DNA of 35,223 nt, taken from NCBI GenBank assembly GCA_903840265.1, contig CAIMFH010000041.1:1-35223 (forward strand), in the 5' to 3' direction. How positions within the stretch are numbered: the first letter of the stretch is position 1; the number at the start of each line of letters is the position of its first letter. Made by a program: the position numbers and the translations under genes. The DNA is from an uncultured Schlesneria sp. Lineage in GTDB: Bacteria; Planctomycetota; Planctomycetia; Planctomycetales; Planctomycetaceae. The notes under the pieces are model-generated. The model saw only the letters and a list, made by a program, of their open reading frames with translations. It ran no database searches and had not been told where the DNA came from. Positions 17,501-25,070 of this stretch are shown here, piece by piece.

Positions 17501-17899
17501 TCCATTGCCGGAGTGCTGTTTGCCAATATGGACATCAACATCTTCACGCAAATCGGCTTCGTCGTGCTGGTCGGGTTGGCGTGTAAGAATGCGATTTTGA
17601 TCGTCGAATTCGCGCGGTCTCGTCACGAGGCGGGTGTTGATCGTTTTCAGGCGACGCTGGATGCATGCCAACTGCGGCTGCGACCGATCATCATGACGTC
17701 GTTGGCATTCATCCTCGGCGTGGTACCCTTGATGATCGGTCAGGGCGCTGGTGCCGAAATGCGACGCACGCTGGGTGTTGCCGTGTTCGCGGGAATGCTG
17801 GGGGTCACGATGTTCGGGATCCTGCTGACGCCCGTGTTCTTCTATGTCATTCAATGGTTCGCCGATTGGCGAGCGGCCCGCAAAGAGGCGGCGGTGTAA
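14576..17899 (+). CDS. HAE1-type RND multidrug efflux permease 2, with a two-helix insertion
   Basis: This 1107-residue protein is a close paralogue of permease 1 (FSRFFIDRPIFATVLSIVIT). It keeps D409-D410 in TM4 and K1004 in TM10 (CKNAILIVEF), so the proton relay looks complete. Relative to permease 1 it has about 56 extra residues between the end of TM6 and the WFF motif before TM7 (about 503-573). They include two hydrophobic stretches, GLMIVGGWLGYSFLAPWI and LPWICAVIGAAVAWMTAGL. The usual RND has 12 helices, so this one may have 14. The gene lies 185 bp after permease 1, across a palindromic element. It may form an alternative or mixed pump with the same adaptor, as MdtB and MdtC do in E. 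coli; that part is inference. Confidence 0.95.
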   Translation: MFSRFFIDRPIFATVLSIVITLAGLLAVFNLPVTQYPEITPPTVEVSAVYPGANAKTVADTVAAPIEQQVNGVESMMYMSSQCTNDGNFTLTVTFRPGTDLNLAQVMVQNRVALAQPILPPLVQRRGVTVKKKSPSQLVIINLYSPDGSRDNLYLSNYATIQLRDELSRLAGVGDISFLGQRDYSMRIWLDPDQMAVRNLGTTDIIQAIEQQNTQVAAGQIGQPPAPKDQVFQYTMSTLGRLTEDDQFGRMILKSSDDSRLIRLQDVSHTELGALGYDQFCTLDGKPSVALSVYQLPGSNALQTAQLVRAKMEDMRQRFPKGVEYSIVYDTTPFIQESVNEVFHSLRDAVLLVAVVVLVFLQGWRAAIIPLVAVPVAVIGTFAAMLAVGFSLNTLTLFGLVLAIGIVVDDAIVVVEAVEHHIEEGLSPRDAAIRAMDEVSGPVVAVGLVLTAVFIPCAFISGIVGQFFRQFAITIAISTLISAFNSLTLSPALATLLLKPKTHGHGDALPRFGLMIVGGWLGYSFLAPWITTQFADSVAALSPDVAAMLPWICAVIGAAVAWMTAGLVNGLLGWFFRIFNYAFSAVTTGYVRTVAVMMRGSALVLLLYGGLLYLTYDLFQKTPTGFIPSQDKGYLLVNVQLPDSASLDRTNQVMVRLEEIAGKADGVDHTMAIAGQSILLGANAPNFGTMYVMLKDFHSRAHHGLTADIIAEGLKEKFDAQIADGMINVFGAPPVDGLGTAGGFKIVIEDRGDNGLSTLEDVSQQIVDEANREPGLRGLFTSFRADTPWLYLDIDRAAAKTMGVSIAELFNTLQVHFGSLYVNDFNRFGRTWQVNVQADSKFRMKTDDLRRLKVRNSHGEMVPLSSVATVRETTGPVMLLRYNLYSSAVINANAGPGTSSGQAIKLMEDISNKGLVQGMRSEWTELALLQLQAGNTAMYAFLLAVVLVFLVLAAQYESWALPLAVILVVPMCLLCSIAGVLFANMDINIFTQIGFVVLVGLACKNAILIVEFARSRHEAGVDRFQATLDACQLRLRPIIMTSLAFILGVVPLMIGQGAGAEMRRTLGVAVFAGMLGVTMFGILLTPVFFYVIQWFADWRAARKEAAV

Positions 17900-17980
17900 G
17901 AAGGCTCGTCTCTCTCTTGGAGTCAGCCCTATTCGTCCTCTACGTCCCATTTGTCCTATTGAAATGAGACTGAAGGCGCA

Positions 17981-18913
17981 TCAATTGTTTTCCGGCAATC
18001 CTTCTGCGTGGCCCAGGTTTTTAACGGGTGCAAATATGGCCTGCACGTCACGAAGCAGTTGCTCATCGATCGGCTCAGCGAGCCATTGAGCCCAGTTGCG
18101 AATGTTAGTCGGATTCGCACTGCCAGCGACAGTGGTGGCAACATCGGGATGAGCACACGAAAACTGGACGGCGAGCTTCGCGATGTCGACGCCGTGCTTG
18201 GCGCACAAGGCGGCCGCGCGTCGAGCAGCGTCTTTCACCGCTTCCGGTTCTTTCAGCCAGGCCGGCAATGGAGCGTTCGTCAGCAGGCGTGCGCTGAACG
18301 GCCCCGCATTCATCACGCCGACACCTTTAGCCTTCAAATAGGGAACCGATTCATCGACGAATCGCGTGTTTTGCAAGGTGTACTGGTTATATGACAGCAC
18401 GCAGTCAATATCCGTCTGGTCACAGATAAAGCGGAAGATCTTCTGTGGATAGCCGCTGAATCCGATGAATCGCACTTTGCCCGATTGCTGAATCTTGCGG
18501 AGTGCCGGAATCGTCACATCGACGATTTGCTGCATCGGCACAAATTCGATGTCGTGGCAGAGGATAATGTCGAGGTGATCTGTCCCCAGGCGATGCAGGC
18601 TGACGTCGACACTTTCGGCAACACGCTTTGCACTGAAGTCAAAATGGCTGAGGTCGTAACGGCCGAGTTTGGTGCACAGGGTATAGCTGTCGCGGGGAAC
18701 CCCGCGTAGTGCGATACCGAGCATCACTTCGCTCATTCCCCGGCCGTAGAACGGCGAGGTGTCGATAAAGTTCAGGCCGCAATCCAAGGCGACTCGCACG
18801 CTTTGCAGTGCGTCTTCCAATTGGACACTGCGAAATTCCTGTCCCAGCGACGACGCGCCAAAGCTGAGGATCGGAAGTTCCAGACCGGTCTTGCCGAGCG
18901 TGCGAGTTTGCAT
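17981..18913 (-). CDS. Aldo/keto reductase, L-galactose/L-fucose dehydrogenase-like
   Basis: The 310-residue cytoplasmic TIM barrel opens with RTLGKTGLELPILSFGASSLG. The catalytic tetrad is visible: D51 and Y56 (DTSPFYG), K82 (CTKLGR) and H120 (CHD). The run GFSGYP, then VLSYNQYTLQN and YLKAKGVGVMNAGP, follows the L-galactose dehydrogenase subgroup that oxidises L-galactose or similar aldoses with NAD(P). The 39-bp gap to the UxaE-like gene upstream suggests one transcript and a joint role in sugar or uronate catabolism. The exact sugar cannot be read from sequence. It converges on RND permease 2. Confidence 0.9.
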   Translation of the reverse strand: MQTRTLGKTGLELPILSFGASSLGQEFRSVQLEDALQSVRVALDCGLNFIDTSPFYGRGMSEVMLGIALRGVPRDSYTLCTKLGRYDLSHFDFSAKRVAESVDVSLHRLGTDHLDIILCHDIEFVPMQQIVDVTIPALRKIQQSGKVRFIGFSGYPQKIFRFICDQTDIDCVLSYNQYTLQNTRFVDESVPYLKAKGVGVMNAGPFSARLLTNAPLPAWLKEPEAVKDAARRAAALCAKHGVDIAKLAVQFSCAHPDVATTVAGSANPTNIRNWAQWLAEPIDEQLLRDVQAIFAPVKNLGHAEGLPENN

Positions 18914-18952
18914 ATTGGCTTTCCTGAAGCAAAACGACGTTCTCTGCGGCGA

Positions 18953-20203
18953 TCATCCGATGAACAACGGCCGCATATGACGTTCGTAGATGTTCTCTGT
19001 GACCTGCTTGGCGACGATTGCTTCGTTCGCCTTCAACAAGTCGGTATAGCGAGTCCCCGCTTTCGCCGCGATCTTGAACGAGACGTGCAGCAATTGACGA
19101 ATGTTCGCGTTGAACTCGGGATGATTGGGAATATGTCGCAATGCATTTGCCAATTGTGGACCGGTCCAACTGTTTACCGTCGAAGCACTGGGCAGTTTGG
19201 CACGGTCAATGTCGATCACGCTGGCATACGGTGCACACAATTCGTCGACGTGCTCAAGAGCGTACGCGTAGATTTCTTTGGCCAGTGCCAGTCCATCGCC
19301 ACCCGCTTCGGACAGTCCGATTAGTTCTTCCAGCCAGGTTGTCCCAGCGGTCTTCACGTGCAAGCCGGCTCCGGTACGTTGCAATGCATTCCGAATGATC
19401 GGGTAGATACTGAACTTATCGCTACCGCTGTGAACGCTGAGCTTCAAGTTGGCTGGCAGCCCATATTGCTTGACGGCGTGTGCAATCACCGCCAGATCGT
19501 CGTTGAATTCCTTCTCGAACTGGACGAGATCGCCGACGTAGTCGACTCCTTTGTTAAATCGACCAGTGAACTTCGGCGCGATTGTTTGCAGTTGCACTTT
19601 CTCGTCGGCGAGCGCGGCGAGAATGATCAGCAGTTCAGGTGGAGTCTGCGGCGCATCCGTCTCGTCCATCGAGACTTCCGCGATGATCTTCGCTTCACCT
19701 TTTGCGGCCGCGATATAGCGATAAATCTTTCCGGCATCCTGCACCGCCAGCAAGTACTTGGCAGCCACTCGTTCGACATCCTGCCGAGTGATCACGAGGG
19801 GAGCACTAATCCCAGGAATACTGAGGTTGCCCACCAATTCGGGATGTCTCGCGACAAATTGCTGCACGTCGCTCGCTGACGCGGGCTTACCGATCGAGTC
19901 CGCGACATCGATCGTGAAGAAATCAGAGCAACTCATGAAACGGTCGACTGTTTCCAACCGAATGTGGTCGGCATCGATATGCCAGCCCGGCGTCCAGTTC
20001 AGTTCTTTGACCGCAGCTTGAGCGGCATCGAAGACGCTTTGAGGTTCCGACCCGATAAACGTGTGCTCGCGATTCGATTTATTCCAAACCGGCACGACTT
20101 CGACGCCGTCTTTCGCCAGCATTTGGAAGGCCCGCAGTTGTGCCTTCGCCTGATGAGCGAATCGGTCTCCGACGCCAAACGAAAATCTCTCGAGTGTCAG
20201 CAT
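18953..20203 (-). CDS. UxaE-type tagaturonate/fructuronate epimerase family protein
   Basis: I place the start at 20203 (MLTLERFSFGVGDRFAHQAK), with TGGAAAGAA upstream; the frame extends to 20353, but the extra residues are Arg/Ser-rich and unlike the family. The 416-residue protein has the features I associate with UxaE: the N-terminal SFGVGDRFAHQ, WHIDADHI, SMDETDAP, KLSVHSGSDKFSIYP and the C-terminal KAGTRYTDLLK. UxaE of Thermotoga interconverts tagaturonate and fructuronate in hexuronate breakdown. Planctomycete homologues may act on other keto-acids or sugars. It precedes an aldo/keto reductase on the same strand, fitting a catabolic pair. No kinase, aldolase or transporter lies nearby. 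Confidence 0.82.
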   Translation of the reverse strand: MLTLERFSFGVGDRFAHQAKAQLRAFQMLAKDGVEVVPVWNKSNREHTFIGSEPQSVFDAAQAAVKELNWTPGWHIDADHIRLETVDRFMSCSDFFTIDVADSIGKPASASDVQQFVARHPELVGNLSIPGISAPLVITRQDVERVAAKYLLAVQDAGKIYRYIAAAKGEAKIIAEVSMDETDAPQTPPELLIILAALADEKVQLQTIAPKFTGRFNKGVDYVGDLVQFEKEFNDDLAVIAHAVKQYGLPANLKLSVHSGSDKFSIYPIIRNALQRTGAGLHVKTAGTTWLEELIGLSEAGGDGLALAKEIYAYALEHVDELCAPYASVIDIDRAKLPSASTVNSWTGPQLANALRHIPNHPEFNANIRQLLHVSFKIAAKAGTRYTDLLKANEAIVAKQVTENIYERHMRPLFIG

Positions 20204-20371
20204 GATGTTCTTTCCAGAAGTTGAGACTGGCGAGAATCGTGACGCGGCGCAACCAATTTGGCAATGGATGCTGGTCACGCCTTCGAAGGTCAGTCGCGGC
20301 ACGGTGAGAATCGCGCACCGCTGGCGAGTTGCAGCACTCCGTCGGCAGCGCATTCGTCTTTGCGCGAACGA

Positions 20372-22231
20372 TTACTTCGTCGTGCCGACTTCGAGCTTTT
20401 CGGCCAGTTTCGGTGACAAGAATGGTCCGGCGGCACGGTTCATCGCCTGCATGGGCGTGACGCGAATGTTGTGAGCGGGAAGTCGAGCAACGCTCTCATC
20501 AAACTTCAACCGAAACAGAGTCAGTTTGTCCTTCGAAGTTCGGGCGCGAGGAATTCGTTTACTCGTTTCGAGCGCTTCCACGGTACCCCAGGCCGCGATC
20601 TCGCCCTTCAGCGATTCCATCGCGATGACGAAGACTTCGGGAGCCGTGATCTCGGCGGCACCCAGAAAGCTGGGATTATGCAGCAGGATCGCATCGTCGG
20701 GCATGTAAAACAGGCCCATCAACCCATGAAATGAATTCGCGCTCATATCAACAAGAATTGGCAGTTGGTCAGCTTCAACGCGTTGCCGGACCGATCTCAG
20801 GAAAGTGACATCATGCCGGTTGCTGTCGATGTGTTCAGCAGCGTAGAAATGGCCGCTGATGTAGCACCCCAGCAATGTGATGAAGGCGACGGCCCCAGCA
20901 CGCCAAGCGGCTCGATCAATCATCGCGAAGGCCAGTAATCCAGCGACAAGTGGAATCGCGCACATCAACGCAATTGGTAACCAATTTGGTCCAGGGACCT
21001 TCGAACCAAGGATCGTCAAAGCAACGACGGCAGGCAGTCCATAGCCAACCGCGCTGGTCGCAGGATGTGTCAGCCACTGCGGCCATCTCAATGCCAGAGT
21101 GCGAAGTTGACGAACTCCCAGTGCTCCTAAGATCGCCCAAGGCGCGATTGCATGCAGCATGTAGTGGTGATGCTTCCCACCGGGAATCGTGAAGACCGCA
21201 GGGACCAGGAAGGCCCAGCACCATAAGAATCGTTCGGGTGACGTGCGATCGCGCCAGGCGGCGGTGCGGGTGACAACCAGTCCCAAGGGGATCACGATCG
21301 TCCAGGGCATCAGCATCCACAAGAGGTTGACGGGATAATACCAGATCGGCTCGTTGATCTCTTTGTAGGTTCCCCGCAGACGTCCGAACAGGTCGAAGTG
21401 CCAGACATCGAATGCGTCCGGGTATCGGCTGTAGGCGGCCAGCGGCCAGGCGAACATCACTCCCAGAAACAGGACGACTCCCCAGACCCAGACGTACTTC
21501 GCAACGCGTTTGGGTTGCAGACTGAGCACCAGAAAGGCGAACAAAGGAATGGAAGCCATGACGGTTCCGAACGCCAACCCCTTGACGAGATTGGTGGCTC
21601 CCATCGCGATGTAGAATGCCGTGAACCATCTTGAACGAGCACCGAACAAAATCGTCATCACATAGCGAAGCCAAGACTGATTCGGATCGACGCCCAGTTG
21701 AGCCTGGCCGCCCCCGAATTCAATCTTCACGAAGAGTGCGACGACGGCCGTCACGATTCCGCAAAGGTAAATCTCGTCCTCAGCCAGCCAACTGTAGCGA
21801 GTGAATTCCAGCGTCGTGGCGAGCACCAGCCCTGCCAGCAGCCCTAACGATCGGCCATACCACAATGTCGCCATCCACGCTGTCAGCAGCACGACGAGCG
21901 TTCCGACCAGCATGGGACCGATGCGAACGATGGCTTCACTGTCGCACCGCCCAAATGGTGTCGCCAGCGCGACAGTAATCCACTGTGGGAGCGGCGGGCT
22001 TTCGACCCACGGTTCCGACGGCATGGCACTGTCGGCGCCCATCGCCACGTGCCCATTGATCTTCGGAATCACGAAGTCATGGTCCGCGAACATCGAACGA
22101 GCCGTTTGCGGCAGCACGCATTCATGCAGGGTCAGCGGTCGTCCACTGACGATCGCTACGCCAAACAACAAGACCGAATAGGCGACAAGCGTCAGCAGAT
22201 CGCGGCGGGTCAGAGATTCATTCGACATCAT
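20372..22231 (-). CDS. ArnT/PMT-like integral membrane glycosyltransferase
   Basis: The protein has 619 residues from the ATG at 22231, which has GGAG 9 bases upstream; an ATG at 22246 is in frame but lacks such a site. About 10-12 hydrophobic segments precede a soluble C-terminal domain (from about residue 500). The first periplasmic loop has LHECVLPQTARSM and EPWVESPPLPQW, resembling the conserved acidic and PPL motifs of the GT-C fold ArnT/PMT group. KHHHYMLHAIAPWAILGAL also fits that group. These enzymes move a sugar from a polyprenyl-phosphate carrier to a lipid or protein on the outer face of the membrane. The acceptor here is unknown. It lies 168 bp upstream of the UxaE gene and may be independent. 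Confidence 0.85.
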   Translation of the reverse strand: MMSNESLTRRDLLTLVAYSVLLFGVAIVSGRPLTLHECVLPQTARSMFADHDFVIPKINGHVAMGADSAMPSEPWVESPPLPQWITVALATPFGRCDSEAIVRIGPMLVGTLVVLLTAWMATLWYGRSLGLLAGLVLATTLEFTRYSWLAEDEIYLCGIVTAVVALFVKIEFGGGQAQLGVDPNQSWLRYVMTILFGARSRWFTAFYIAMGATNLVKGLAFGTVMASIPLFAFLVLSLQPKRVAKYVWVWGVVLFLGVMFAWPLAAYSRYPDAFDVWHFDLFGRLRGTYKEINEPIWYYPVNLLWMLMPWTIVIPLGLVVTRTAAWRDRTSPERFLWCWAFLVPAVFTIPGGKHHHYMLHAIAPWAILGALGVRQLRTLALRWPQWLTHPATSAVGYGLPAVVALTILGSKVPGPNWLPIALMCAIPLVAGLLAFAMIDRAAWRAGAVAFITLLGCYISGHFYAAEHIDSNRHDVTFLRSVRQRVEADQLPILVDMSANSFHGLMGLFYMPDDAILLHNPSFLGAAEITAPEVFVIAMESLKGEIAAWGTVEALETSKRIPRARTSKDKLTLFRLKFDESVARLPAHNIRVTPMQAMNRAAGPFLSPKLAEKLEVGTTK

Positions 22232-22403
22232 TCGCGCAGGCTCCATCCGAAGCGGCCTGCAGTTACCAGGTTCACCGGACGTTTCTCGCCTCAGACCGCA
22301 CCGGGTTCTAAGTCATTGCAAAAATAGCGTCAATTCCAAGTCTGGCCGGAAGTTAGGCATGAAAATGGCTTTGAAGATTTCACTCCTTCCATAAAAGCTT
22401 GCC

Positions 22404-22431
22404 TTGTTGTGAGGAAACGATCCGATACACT
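22404..22431 (+). promoter_or_regulatory. Possible sigma-70-type promoter of the DUF1501 gene
   Basis: TTGTTG (22404-22409) and TACACT (22426-22431) are 16 bp apart and lie about 57 bp before the start codon, in the divergent region shared with the ArnT-like gene. The match is moderate and was found by eye. Confidence 0.35.
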
Positions 22432-22487
22432 AGTTGGGATGCCCGCCAACTTTCCTGCCTGACTTCCTCACTCGGTGAGACCGCAAG

Positions 22488-23858
22488 ATGCATGATCCAC
22501 TTTATCGCGTGGGACGGCGCGGCTTTCTGCAAGCTTCTGCTGCCGGAGTTGTCGCCGCCGGGTTGCCAGCACTATCACCCACCGTCTTCGCCGATCCGGG
22601 AGTTGGACGAGCAAAATCCGTTGTATTTGTCCTGATGAGTGGTGGCCTGAGTCAACTCGATACGCTCGATCCCAAACCGCAGGCGGCCCTCGAAATTCGT
22701 GGCGAGTTTTCGTCAATCTCCACATCGATCCCGGGGGTCGCGTTCAGCGAGCATCTGCCATTTTTGGCGGAGCAAGCGAATCGGTGGTCGATCGTGCGAA
22801 GCATGTCGCACACCGAACACAATCACCTGTTGGCAACACACGTCGCGTTGACGGGTCGACCAACGCCGGTTCCACGCGGAGCCAGTGACCTGGATCGCGT
22901 CCAGTCACGGACCGACTTTCCGAACATGGCCGCGGCCGTCGATTATCTGCGGCCCAGTTCCAATGGAGTGCCGACAGGGGTCTCGCTGCCGAACTACTAC
23001 ATCGAAGGGCCGTTGACCTGGCCGGGTCAGTATTCCGGGTTCCTCGGTCCCAAACATGACCCATGGCAGATCAGCCAGGATCCGAACGATCCGTCGTTCA
23101 AGGTCGATGCACTGTCACTTCAGGCCGGTGTCACTCCGCAGCGCTTGAAGTCACGTCGCGAATTACTCGATCACGTCGATGCGCCGCTTCCACTGGGTGC
23201 TGATCGATCGAAGGCGTTTACCGATCAGCAGGGAGTTGCATTCTCACTATTGACCTCGGCCAAGGTGACCACGTCCTTCCAGCTTGACCGCGAAACTCCC
23301 GAAACCCGCGATCGTTACGGCCGCAACAAATTCGGTCAGTCGCTGCTGTTGGCTCGCCGATTGGTGGAAGTCGGCGTTCCCGTGATTCAGGCAACGATGG
23401 GGATCGTGCAAACCTGGGACACACACGTCGACAACTGGGGCAAACTCAAGAACACCTTGCTGCCGCAGGTAGATCGAGGTCTCGCCGCATTAATGGATGA
23501 TCTGTCGGCGAGCGGATTGCTGGATCAAACTCTGGTGATCGTGATGAGCGAATTTGGTCGGACCCCAAAGGTCTCCAATTTGCCTGGCGAGGCGCTCCCC
23601 GGTCGCGACCACTGGGCGTCCGTCTATTCATTGCTGGCAGCCGGCGCGGGAGTCCGTGGCGGTCAGGTCATCGGTCAATCAGACTCCATCGCGGCTTATC
23701 CCGTTTCACGAGCTTGGTCGCCCGCCGATCTCTGTACGACCGTGTACAACGCGATGGGCATCGGCGAAGAGGTCCATCTACAAGATCCACTCGGTCGACC
23801 GAACGCCCTACGGAATGGAGCGGTCATCGAGCCTCTTTATTCAGGACGAGAAGTGTGA
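22488..23858 (+). CDS. DUF1501 protein, Tat-exported
   Basis: The 456-residue protein starts with a twin-arginine signal (GRRGFLQASAAGVVAAGL, cleavage near FADP). It then follows the DUF1501 pattern, a family related to the alkaline phosphatase/sulfatase superfamily and greatly expanded in planctomycetes: VVFVLMSGGLSQLDTLDPKP, RSMSHTEHNHLLATHVALTG, MSEFGRTPKV and GRDHWASVYSLLAAGAGVRGG. The His and Asp residues in these motifs look like metal ligands. It acts in the periplasm. DUF1501 genes are usually next to DUF1549/DUF1553 cytochrome-like genes; here that partner is missing and the gene stands alone, converging on the BNR gene. Confidence 0.93.
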   Translation: MHDPLYRVGRRGFLQASAAGVVAAGLPALSPTVFADPGVGRAKSVVFVLMSGGLSQLDTLDPKPQAALEIRGEFSSISTSIPGVAFSEHLPFLAEQANRWSIVRSMSHTEHNHLLATHVALTGRPTPVPRGASDLDRVQSRTDFPNMAAAVDYLRPSSNGVPTGVSLPNYYIEGPLTWPGQYSGFLGPKHDPWQISQDPNDPSFKVDALSLQAGVTPQRLKSRRELLDHVDAPLPLGADRSKAFTDQQGVAFSLLTSAKVTTSFQLDRETPETRDRYGRNKFGQSLLLARRLVEVGVPVIQATMGIVQTWDTHVDNWGKLKNTLLPQVDRGLAALMDDLSASGLLDQTLVIVMSEFGRTPKVSNLPGEALPGRDHWASVYSLLAAGAGVRGGQVIGQSDSIAAYPVSRAWSPADLCTTVYNAMGIGEEVHLQDPLGRPNALRNGAVIEPLYSGREV

Positions 23859-23871
23859 CTGCCTTGAAGAC

Positions 23872-23892
23872 CCAATCTCTTGGCAAGATTGG
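23872..23892. other. Hairpin between convergent genes
   Basis: CCAATCT (23872-23878) and AGATTGG (23886-23892) form a perfect 7-bp stem with a 7-nt loop, in the 72-bp gap between the stops of the DUF1501 and BNR genes. No T-run flanks it, so termination is only a guess. Confidence 0.3.
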
Positions 23893-23930
23893 CCACAGTT
23901 GCGTCCAGCATTGAAGCTGCCGTTGCCGAT

Positions 23931-25028
23931 TTATTTGTCGGCAGGCAGTTTGATCGCCAGCAGTCCTTCTTCCCAGCTTGCCGAGTAGAGAATCCGGTTC
24001 ACTGGATCGAGAGCCATCTCGAACGGGACGGCCGAGAACTTCCGGTCGTTCATCGGCTTCCACGTAACGCCATCACTTTCGGCGGACACAAAAAACGGCT
24101 GCTTTTCGCCAGTGCTCGCGGTGTAGATGTTCTGCCCATCGCCGCAGATCCCCATGTACCAGCTATAGGGCAACCCCTGCTTGATCGGCTGCCAGGATGA
24201 TCCATTATCCGTGCTGCGAGCGGGATATTGATATCCGCCGGAATACAGGGTCCCGTCCTTCGCTCGATAGATTTGATTGCCGCCATGAGTCATCTGCGAT
24301 CGGTAGACCAGCGACCAGGACTTGCCGGCGTCGGTCGTCTTGAAGAAGCCACCCTCCTGCGCCGTAAACAACCATGTCTGGCCATCGCCAATTTTCTTAG
24401 CGGGGTCAAACAGGAAGAACACGGCCATTCCGTATCCCCCCTTTAGAGTTGGAGGGGCATCGTGAGCAACCCAGGATTCACCACCATCTTTGCTCTCCAG
24501 CACTCCGCAATTCTTCCCGTCGGCCCATGGCGAATGGAAGCTGACCAGGATGTGCTTGAAGTCGGTTGGATCGGTTGCCAGGTGGTATAGATCCCGTGTG
24601 CCGACCGGCTTCTCTGTGACCTTCTTGAATCCTTCAGGCATCGACCAGCTTTCACCTCCGTCTCGAGAATCCCAGAAGCCGAGCGTCCCACCGCGAACGC
24701 CGTCGACGCAGTAGAGATGATTCGAGTCGTCTGGGTCGATCGCCACATGTAGCGGTTCATCCAGTTGCCCAATCTTTTTCCAAGTCGCACCGCTATCAAC
24801 AGTCTTGAAGAGTCCCCCCTTCGCAGCGTCATAGGCGCAGATGCAAAGATACAACGTGCGAGGGTTCTTCAAATCCAGTGTGACCCCCTGACAGAACACG
24901 TGGTTCTCACGAGTCATCACGACACCGGCGGGTGTTACCTTGGTCCAGACACCCGGTTCAAACGCGGAATCCGCCGCGATGGCTGGCATTGCAGCCAAGG
25001 CCGCAAGAAGGAACAAGGTGTTTCGCAT
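23931..25028 (-). CDS. Secreted Asp-box (BNR/sialidase-like) beta-propeller protein
   Basis: Starting at 25028, where GGAG lies 10 bases upstream, the protein has 365 residues and a clean signal peptide (MRNTLFLLAALAAMPAIAA). Five Asp-box motifs of the S/T-x-D-x-G-x-S/T-W kind recur: KTVDSGATW, SRDGGESW, SKDGGESW, TTDAGKSW and STDNGSSW. They mark blades of a beta-propeller as in sialidases, photosystem-assembly Ycf48-like and Vps10-like proteins. The Arg triad of true sialidases is not obvious, so binding rather than hydrolysis is as likely. It starts 42 bp after the stop of the upstream DUF1501 gene and is probably co-transcribed with it. Confidence 0.87.
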   Translation of the reverse strand: MRNTLFLLAALAAMPAIAADSAFEPGVWTKVTPAGVVMTRENHVFCQGVTLDLKNPRTLYLCICAYDAAKGGLFKTVDSGATWKKIGQLDEPLHVAIDPDDSNHLYCVDGVRGGTLGFWDSRDGGESWSMPEGFKKVTEKPVGTRDLYHLATDPTDFKHILVSFHSPWADGKNCGVLESKDGGESWVAHDAPPTLKGGYGMAVFFLFDPAKKIGDGQTWLFTAQEGGFFKTTDAGKSWSLVYRSQMTHGGNQIYRAKDGTLYSGGYQYPARSTDNGSSWQPIKQGLPYSWYMGICGDGQNIYTASTGEKQPFFVSAESDGVTWKPMNDRKFSAVPFEMALDPVNRILYSASWEEGLLAIKLPADK

Positions 25029-25070
25029 CAAGGCGGACTCCAGTGGTGACGGTGATCGGACTTTCGACAC

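Noticed and set aside
20204-20353. 50-residue N-terminal extension of the UxaE-like gene
   Set aside because: Arg/Ser-rich sequence without family similarity; the conserved region begins right after ATG 20203, which has a purine-rich site upstream.
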